A DNA stretch of 26,932 nt. Source: Saccoglossus kowalevskii. Taxonomy: Eukaryota; Hemichordata; Enteropneusta; Harrimaniidae. The stretch lies in contig NW_003158746.1 in NCBI RefSeq assembly GCF_000003605.2, positions 3,300 to 30,231 on the forward strand, in the 5' to 3' direction. The notes under the pieces are model-generated. The model did no database searches. It was given only the letters and a program-made list of their open reading frames with translations, and had not been told where the DNA came from. Each line of letters starts with the position of its first letter. The stretch's first letter is position 1. The position numbers and the translations under genes were made by a program. This document shows positions 20,604 through 26,932 of the stretch, piece by piece.

Positions 20604-23192
20604 CTGCTATTCAAGAAAAGAAATGTACATTGTAAGTCTTTGAAATGGGTGGTTCTGGGCTATAAGCAAGTAAATAATTCCCCAAATTAAAATATATGCC
20701 CTGTGCCTCAAATTAAACATTTTCAATAGAGAATATAACTTCTGTATTCTGAAAGTATTGAAGTACAAATAGGGGATATTTGAAATTAATTACAAATTTA
20801 AGATAAGCTTTTCAAAAAAGAAGCCTGTCTGCTAATACAGCTTACTGGAATTTGGAAATATAAAAACAAAAGGAATTTAACTGCACACATGTGGTTTGCA
20901 AACCGAAGCAACGATGAACCAATTTTAATTTAAAATTTGATGGAGGTTTTTTGAAATATTAGAAAATCATCTAATTTATGCAAATTAGGTAATTAACATA
21001 CATGACTTCAACTCTAAAGTATTTCTGTCTGGATCACCTGGACACCCATGTACTAAGTTTTATTGAAATATGATGAGTGGCTCTTGATATATCATTGGAT
21101 CAGTTGAAAACTGCCAATTTTATGTAAATTAGCTAATTAAAATTACCGATTTCAGCGCTAAACCAACAACGTCTATGGATAACCCCAAATCACCTATGTA
21201 CCAAGTTTCACTGAAATGCATTAAGAGGCTCTTGAGATATCATTGAAACAGTTCAAAATTGATATATACTCTAAAAACCTGTCTTTTTACTATAATTGCT
21301 AAGACATGTTTAATTATATTTATTGAATTTAAATTATTTCAATTAAATTCAAAATAATTGGAGTGTAATTAAATTCCTGTTCGGATTGAAATTTAATTTA
21401 GTAATTTAGTAATTGTAGTAATTTAGTAATTTAATTAATTGGGCTGCTGGAGGGTGTTTACTTCCTGTTTTTAACTTCATGCTGGACAATTTGTTTGCAC
21501 AAATGTTGACCCAGCCATGTACATCATTATGTATTATGAACATTTTGATTGCAAAATTCTTCTCTTCAACATAACAAAAAACTATTACTAGAATATCAAC
21601 TGTTTAACTCAGTGCTATTCTTTATTAGCTTTTTTCTACTTTCTATTCAATTTATGAACGGCAAAATGCCACACATGGCGAGCCACCATTGTATGCGAGT
21701 ATAATATTACAGATAAACCACTGGACATCTGTCACTCAGATATTTAAGGTTCTGAATAAGAATCCACATTCACACATTATCCTGTGATAGATTTGATAAA
21801 TTATTGAATCTAAGAATATGCAAGAGAATTCATACATGCCAGAAATCAAATTCCAATACTGTAAAACACAGTTACATTTTCACAGAAAGAAATGTTCTTG
21901 ATACCATGACTTGACTTAAGAACCCTATTTCAAAATTTTCCCTGGACTCATGAAATTTATTGAAAATAAAAGCCTACTAATTAAGTCAAAATTTTTACAA
22001 ATTAGAATAAACATAAATCAATACTAAACACATATAAAGAATTGCTTTCATAGCTACCCAGTGTTATTCCAGGCCTTTTTTGCGTACATTGATTTCACCA
22101 TGCTTGGTCACCGACAAATATGCATGTTTGAACTTTTCAGAAACAATATATGTTATTGATATGTTAACTATTCCTATTGTAGCAAGATAAATATGCAAAT
22201 TAGATAGTATTATTATGCAAATTAGTTCCTTTTATGGAGGCAGAACACTACAATTCTAACAATGTAATTCTTGATATGAAGCTGATTGAGCATAAATGAT
22301 ACCCAGACCATTCTCAAAATAAACCTAAATCTTTGGAAAATTTGGTCAAGATATGCAACTAATGCAAAATTATGTTCATTTGATCCAAAATTCATGAATG
22401 AATTAGAGAGAAATACCTTAAAACTGTGCACAATATTGTACAGAGATGGTAGAGGAAAAAATTATGGTGTTCAAAGGAATACAGGCTTTGCCAACCCAAA
22501 TGTTTTGTCTAACTTACATCAGAATATTTTACATGTCTATCAACAGAATTTCTACATAAATTATTTGCATTTTGCTGCACTCATTTGGATTAATTGCATT
22601 TATTTCCTTGAAACATTTACCATTTAGTTTTTACATGTATATCAAGCGGGATTGTGGATTTAACAAGACTTTGACAGAAATAGTATGCTACTTAAACTTA
22701 CTTACCCAGTCAAGGAATTTAATACAAATGCTATCATGATTAGCTTGCCATTAAATGACTTGAATTCCAAATCCTGTAAATGGTAAAAACAGTATGATCA
22801 TTACGTATTATATTATATTAATTATAATACATAAACAATAACTGCATTTAACACAGCGCCAACTGAAAGCCTCAACGGATAGCAAAAATGAATTGAAAAA
22901 ATTACGTCAGCAAGAAATGTGTTAAAACATGATATATTGTGGAAGATTTTCTATGTATTATTTGAGGAATGTAGAACTTGAACACATCTTGTCAAAATCA
23001 CACACAGAGCTGCAATTAAAATCATCTCACCTCATAACTAAACATTTGGTCCACTGATCGTGATGCCTGTGAGATACAATCTACCAAAACGAGCCAAAGT
23101 CCCAAGAAAAAATAATATATTGACTGTAAAGCGAGCATCTGAGCGATAATGAGACCAGGGTCCCAAATATTAGTCCTAAATGAGCCCGACAT
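20363..23192 (-). CDS. SYS1: SYS1, Golgi-localised integral membrane protein
   Basis: Three coding exons on the minus strand: 23192-23031, 22773-22706 and 20603-20363. They total 471 nt, or 156 residues plus stop, the same length as vertebrate SYS1. The N-terminus MSGSFRTNIWDPGLIIAQM matches the family's F-R--VWDP-LI--Q opening. Four hydrophobic spans follow at roughly residues 15-40, 65-85, 95-115 and 120-140. The C-terminus has the conserved GEFLCMRSEM segment and ends AKSDL. SYS1 sits in the trans-Golgi membrane and recruits the Arf-like GTPase ARFRP1 (yeast Arl3p), which starts an Arl1-golgin tethering cascade. The ATG is chosen because it gives the family N-terminus; the 5' UTR is not resolved. 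It is convergent with gene 1, with about 6 kb between the two stop codons. Confidence 0.95.
20603..20609 (-). promoter_or_regulatory. SYS1: NAGNAG tandem splice acceptor of SYS1 exon 3
   Basis: On the minus strand the intron ends TTTCTTTTCTTGAATAGCAG. Two AGs three bases apart allow either Gly-Ala or Gly-Ser-Ala at the junction. The shorter form aligns without a gap to the family, so it is taken as the main product. Confidence 0.6.
20604..22705 (-). other. SYS1: SYS1 intron 2
   Basis: 2.1 kb between coding exons 2 and 3. Contains the 145-bp tandem repeat, AT-rich inverted stretches near 21300-21440 and an unrecognised plus-strand open frame at 22286-22627. Confidence 0.85.
20971..21260 (+). 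repeat. Two diverged tandem copies of a 145-bp repeat
   Basis: Each copy runs from ATGCAAATTAGGTAATTA (or ATGTAAATTAGCTAATTA), through ATGTACTAAGTTTTATTGAA or ATGTACCAAGTTTCACTGAA, to GGCTCTTGATATATCATTG. Period 144-148 bp. ATGCAAATTAG also recurs at about 22192-22226. Lies in SYS1 intron 2. Confidence 0.7.
22706..22773 (-). CDS. SYS1: SYS1 coding exon 2 (68 nt)
   Basis: A short exon found by matching the family's middle segment. It lies between acceptor TTTTTACCATTTACAG and donor ACTGG|GTAAGT. It encodes DLEFKSFNGKLIMIAFVLNS then LT, ending in phase 2, which fits exon 3. It covers the loop and start of the second membrane span. Confidence 0.92.
23031..23192 (-). CDS. SYS1: SYS1 coding exon 1
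   Basis: 54 codons from the ATG at 23192-23190. Reads MSGSFRTNIWDPGLIIAQM, then the first membrane span (YYFFLGLWLVLVD) and SVDQMFSYE. Donor GAG|GTGAGA, phase 0. The residues upstream in the open frame (LLFFIIIK) are not family-like and are treated as 5' UTR. Confidence 0.94.
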
Positions 23193-24479
23193 TTTTATGA
23201 TTATGAAAAACAAAAGCACAAAACTTCAGCTTCCCCAGTCTCTTGGTTTGGTGTTCACGTTAACAGGATTCAAATCCAGCAATGAATGTATATCAGGAGT
23301 TTCCAATCATTTGCTGTGTTCTTCTGCGGGTACTTGATTTACTTGTACTGTAACAAAGTATACATAATTAATTAGTATGGACATTTTGTCTTGTGTTTGT
23401 ACATTACTAGTACTCAAAGAAGAGAAATTACCGATTGTTATGTTATTTTGGACTACTTTATTTCATGTGTCAGAATACATACTTTTTTAAAGATGTCATA
23501 CATGTCACCTGATCACTAAAGGGTATTTTGTCATACATGTCACCTGATCACTGAAAAGTGTTTTTTGATGCTTTGAGCAATTTTACTAGGTTTTAAGTGT
23601 ACAAACTTGACAGGGAAACAGTGAGTTCTATTGTTATTTCACATTTTCATGTGGGTTTAAATTAATGTTTCTTCTAGGCGAAAATAGCGAAATTAAAATC
23701 TAGCGGAGGAAGGGCACAATTCTACATTGGCATTGTCCTGTCAATTTCACTCAGTAAACTCTTGACATTTTCTTAAAAACTGATTCAACAACTTTATTTG
23801 CATGTCAATCAATATTGCATTTCTTGGCTGTTATTAGAACGTTTACTTACTTCAAGAGTGATACATATGTAAACAACACGAAACAGAAACATAATACGTT
23901 TTATCCGAATTTCTCTAACTCAGAATTAATGGAGGTCCAAGGAAGTGTTCTCTGGGGTGAGGATGATTAATGTTGTGCATGTATTAGCTCATAGGAATGG
24001 AATGCCAAATAGGACAGATTTAAGATTATGGTGTATATTCATTTATAAACTAAATCATTGCATTTTGGTTATTAACTCAAAAGTCAGTGTAATTAATATT
24101 TTTACTACAAACAATTATAAATGTACAGAAAAATATATTATCAAAATTAATCTAATTTTTTTTATGAATGAATCCTAACCCATCTACTTTAACATAGTTC
24201 ACGTGAACATTATATGTGTTGACTGACACATCAAAAGTTGTTGTTTCCCTAACCTAGGACATACAAAGGGAGCGAAGGTGTTCATGACGATGTGTTAACA
24301 GTGTTTTAAAACAAATAACGGTTACGGCCAATGTGTACCAGAGATGATATAGGAATGTGGCAAAAGTCAAATGCCGTACTTAGATTAAAATAGATTAAAA
24401 TACAATTAATTAATATTAATTTTCACTAATTTATTGTAGATATTGGGTTTCACAGTGTCGTTAACAATTACATACAATA
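23193..24479 (-). other. SYS1: SYS1 5' UTR intron or upstream region
   Basis: No coding frame is supported. An acceptor-like TACTTTGTTACAG on the minus strand near 23348-23360 could begin a leader part joined to coding exon 1. A diverged GTGGGTTTAAATTAATG / GGCGAAAATAGCGAAATTAA patch at about 23650-23705 resembles the TA-flanked MITEs. Confidence 0.4.
23494..23552 (+). repeat. Short tandem duplication (24 bp, period 35)
   Basis: TGTCATACATGTCACCTGAT plus CACT occurs at 23494-23517 and 23529-23552 with no mismatch. Confidence 0.85.
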
Positions 24480-24814
24480 ACTGGTCCAATAAAAAGTCTG
24501 ACCACCGACTTCGCCTTTACCAATCGTCACAAGACTATGTACCTTATCTTTTATCGTAAATGTCACAATGATGCACCTCCTGAATCACAGCAAATGATTA
24601 TAAACAAGATATCTTACCGGTTACAACTAAACAACACTTTCAGCAAGACTGTGGAGACCAAATTATTTGTCAGATGTCTTTTGCGTCGTGTACAGCGTCA
24701 ATGTTTGGGTGTTATCGGCGATGAATCAGTCAATGAACATCCACGAAACCATCGCCACGTCCGCCATATGTAATTAACCTCGTACGCGATTTCGATTTAC
24801 AATCTTCTAAAGCG

Positions 24815-24898
24815 TTACAGATGTTTTAGAATAAGTGATGTACGAGCCAGCTGTGATGTCACACTTTCCCAGAATCCTCCTCGTTCCTCGTCCGCCAT
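24815..24898 (-). CDS. Small ORF starting at a YY1-type ATGGCGGAC (possible uORF)
   Basis: 27 codons reading MADEERGGFWESVTSQLA and so on, beginning in AAAATGGCGGACGAGG, with a stop at 24815-24817. An ATG within a YY1 motif is common just downstream of start sites. It may be an upstream ORF in a SYS1 leader, the first exon of an unseen protein (a GT is present at GGCTC|GTACAT), or chance. I do not recognise the peptide. Confidence 0.25.
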   Translation of the reverse strand: MADEERGGFWESVTSQLARTSLILKHL

Positions 24899-24915
24899 TT
24901 TGCCGGTTGTAGAAG
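24830..24915 (+). other. Putative non-coding first exon of a plus-strand gene
   Basis: The sequence downstream of the CRE- and ZNF143-like motifs ends in a strong donor, GTAGAAG|GTGAGT, at 24915/24916. The only ATG frame in it closes before the donor, so it would be 5' UTR. The left limit is a guess. The gene would continue to the right. Confidence 0.35.
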
Positions 24916-25567
24916 GTGAGTACGAATGCAACGTGACTGTTAAAGTCATGAATTTTCGCCCAATTATTTTATGAATCACGATGCATGCGTTACGTGAAGA
25001 ATAACTATATCGACATAGGCTTGGCCTAGTTATAACTATTTTGATGAATAACATGTATTTCTCGTGAATAAATGCTGATGTTATTTTTGCTACTCGTAAC
25101 TTTGACCGGTTATCGCTAAAACGGAAAGGCCCGGATGCTCGTGTATGTGATTTACGAGCTGACACCGTTTGGGTTATCATAAATTGTGGCACTGTTTTTT
25201 GTCCATTTTAGCTTTGTCTAATTGCTTAATATTTGCCTCCCTAATCAGTACATCAACACGCATACGCATACATTCATTCTTGTCTTGTTTGGTTTCGTAC
25301 GTGGGTGAACTCGTGTGACCTCTAAGAGAAACTAGTTTGCTAGACCATTTATTGTTGTTTTATTATTCTTTCTGTGGAATTTATCTTGTTAATTGAGTGA
25401 AGTGATTACGCACAGTGAACTTCCACAACATGCTGTGATGGTACCTCCACTAAATCAAATATTCAAATTTGTTGTACTTTATCTCTGAATCAAAACATTT
25501 GACTATCAATAGACCTACTTTATAAGAAGGTCAGATCATAGACCCTAGAAACCTTGTGTGTAATAAA

Positions 25568-26560
25568 ACCGTACTTCCCAGAGCATAAACCCTCCTAGAG
25601 TATAAGCCCACTTTTCTGTTTTCAGACATTTAAGGAGTTGATGGCATCCCCGAGTATAGGCCCAGGGTGGTTTTACTGAACGTTGATGACATTTATGCAT
25701 GTAAAAAGTGTATTTCATTGCATAAAAATGGTGGTTTGGTTCGCATCTTCTGTTATTTACTCAGGATGAACCCCAATGTTGCAATACTAAGTAATCCATA
25801 TTTCTTTGAGTAGTAGTTTTTGAAATGCCAAAAATGTGATCATCAATTCGTAAAACCTGGTCATTGAACATCGTTTTACTTTTCTGAATAATGTGTCCAT
25901 TGAGACTATCGTGAATGGGGGCGGGTGTGAATGAGCAAACTATTTTTCGACACTACTTGTTGGTGACTGTGAAAGGTTTAAATACTTCTCCATCCTTGGT
26001 TTACCTTTCGAAAATTCAAATCAACAGCTTTTAAGGGGAAAAAAAATCATTTTTTTTTGGTCGAAATCAGTGTTAACAGATCACATTTTAACATTGCTGT
26101 AATTTACCGTTGCATTGAAAAAAATACTTCCTCAATAATCAGAAACCTTCGTCTGTACGACACAGCATGTTGATTGGTTAACGAAAGACGTTCAGGTCAA
26201 ATCATGATGAAAAACATCATGGCGGAAATTGCTTTGTATCAAGAGTTTGCATACGATCGAAAACATTCCACACCACAGACCCTACCCATTTTTGCACCGG
26301 ATTGTAGGTAAAACCGTATTGTAATAAAAAGTGTGTATTTTTATGAACATGTTTGTTTCTTCATTGTAGTTTGTAAAGTGTTGTGGAAATCAATGACGAC
26401 TCGTCTTGCATTTTTTTCCTCAAAAAGATGCAATATTTTTCATGGCTGGGAGATGATTAAAATTTTACCCCCCCCCCCCCCCCCAAATGATCTTTTGTGA
26501 GGCGGACCTTGCCGATTTTACATGTTCAGGCCCCTGGGCTTATGATCGGGGAAGTACAGT
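25568..26560. mobile_element. About 1-kb inverted-repeat element
   Basis: Left end ACCGTACTTCCCAGAGCATA followed by AACCC. The right end inverted is ACTGTACTTCCCCGATCATA followed by AGCCC. About 20 of 25 positions match, and TATAAGCCCA/GGCCCAGG-type repeats lie inside both ends. No target duplication is clear and no transposase frame is visible. It contains a C17 tract at 26468-26484. Confidence 0.6.
26468..26484 (+). repeat. C17 homopolymer inside the 25568-26560 element
   Basis: A second run of seventeen C. The same caution about sequencing length applies. Confidence 0.9.
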
Positions 26561-26731
26561 ATTTAAATCTCCTGAATGTTGTATAGAGATGTGGGTGCAC
26601 AGTTTGATTTTAGGTCAGGTTTTGAATGTTGCTTTGTAAATAATTCTAATATTTTTAAACATACCAAAATACTACTGCTAATGGCAATGATGGCCATCCA
26701 TCTTTTAAAAGGTAGTGTGTATAATTTGCAT

Positions 26732-26932
26732 ATAATTAGCATATCTATAAGAGGTTCCTCAAAAACATTGTCAGGGCATCTTCTGGGACATGATTGGAAT
26801 AGCTGTTGACCAAAAACAAAGGAGGGTGCTCAAGATAAATGGAGGGTCGCTGCGCCGTCTTAAATCCCTCGCTGAGAACACTGGATTACTTCTCACAGTT
26901 CACAAACTGAAAGTCATATCAACACTTCACGG
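26732..26932 (+). CDS. Possible coding exon at the right edge (unrecognised)
   Basis: A frame open from just after a stop at about 26732 to the window end. It reads IGIAVDQKQRRVLKINGGSL, then RRLKSLAENTGLLLTVHKLK and VISTLHG. Local GC is higher than in the flanking DNA. An acceptor-like TTGTCAG lies at about 26768-26774. It could be an exon of the rightward gene or part of a repeat; no family is recognised. Confidence 0.3.

Larger units (their letters stand above)
24480..24915. promoter_or_regulatory. Putative bidirectional promoter between SYS1 and a rightward gene
   Basis: A stretch richer in CpG than its surroundings. It has two CCAAT boxes (about 24486 and 24519), a CRE-like TGATGTCA (about 24854), a ZNF143/THAP11-like TTCCCAGAATCC (about 24867) and two YY1-like motifs on the minus strand (ATGGCGGAC at about 24758-24766 and 24890-24898). 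Candidate first-exon donors point both ways: CCG|GTAAGA on the minus strand (exon side ends at 24618), which could belong to a SYS1 5' UTR exon, and AAG|GTGAGT on the plus strand at 24915/24916. Motif identities are by eye. Confidence 0.5.

Noticed and set aside
22286-22627. 113-codon plus-strand open frame
   Set aside because: It lies within SYS1 intron 2 on the other strand, has an unremarkable AT-driven composition and matches no family I recognise.
24537-24773. 78-codon plus-strand open frame
   Set aside because: It overlaps the promoter-like region and has no family similarity. Its frame is opposite to the better-supported minus-strand leader exon.
24815-25192. 125-codon minus-strand open frame
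   Set aside because: Its first 98 codons lie upstream of the ATGGCGGAC start motif and look non-coding. Only the last 27 codons were kept, as a tentative small ORF.

Overview
This is animal (metazoan) nuclear DNA. It is AT-rich, its coding sequence is broken into short exons with GT-AG introns and consistent phases, and its introns hold many small inverted-repeat elements. One of these elements carries vertebrate/invertebrate-type telomere repeats (TTAGGG). There are no bacterial operon features. The two recognisable proteins and the repeat style suggest a marine invertebrate (deuterostome or lophotrochozoan), but the species cannot be fixed from the window.

Gene 1 (plus strand, about 750-14335) is the 3' part of a gene whose 5' exons lie left of the window. 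I can place 11 consecutive coding exons whose phases match at every junction, giving 790 codons plus a stop. They encode the end of a calcineurin-like metallophosphatase domain (GGHDH motif), a complete 5'-nucleotidase C-terminal domain (UshA/CG11883-like), a long acidic Ser/Asp/Asn-rich linker and about three to four C-terminal ankyrin repeats. The most striking feature is a 60-bp tandem repeat (13431-14060). It begins inside the penultimate exon and duplicates the exon-intron junction, creating a series of identical 5' splice sites in the same reading frame. The extra exonic sequence would fall in the loop between two ankyrin repeats.

Gene 2 (minus strand, 23192-20363) is SYS1, a four-pass Golgi membrane protein. 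Three coding exons give exactly 156 residues. Its acceptor for exon 3 is a NAGNAG tandem.

To the right (about 24480-24915) lies a CpG-richer, promoter-like region. It has CCAAT boxes, a CRE-like site, a ZNF143-like motif and two YY1-like ATGGCGGAC motifs. Candidate donors face both ways, so it may be a bidirectional promoter for SYS1 and a plus-strand gene that continues to the right. An open frame at the extreme right edge could be a coding exon of that gene, but I do not recognise it.

Mobile and repeat content includes a 242-bp foldback element with telomeric arms and a 9-bp target duplication (14846-15087); a Harbinger-like MITE with TTA duplications (17542-17970); TA-flanked CTGTAA-type MITEs (6090-6598, 8860-9067, partial copy 12592-12732); a roughly 1-kb inverted-repeat element (25568-26560); another with GGCGATCCGCTCC-type ends (2206-2609); a tRNA-derived SINE remnant (about 16160-16215, minus); a retroposon-like tail ending in (ATT)n; and a diverged 145-bp tandem repeat. 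The remaining intronic and intergenic DNA shows no gene that I can support.
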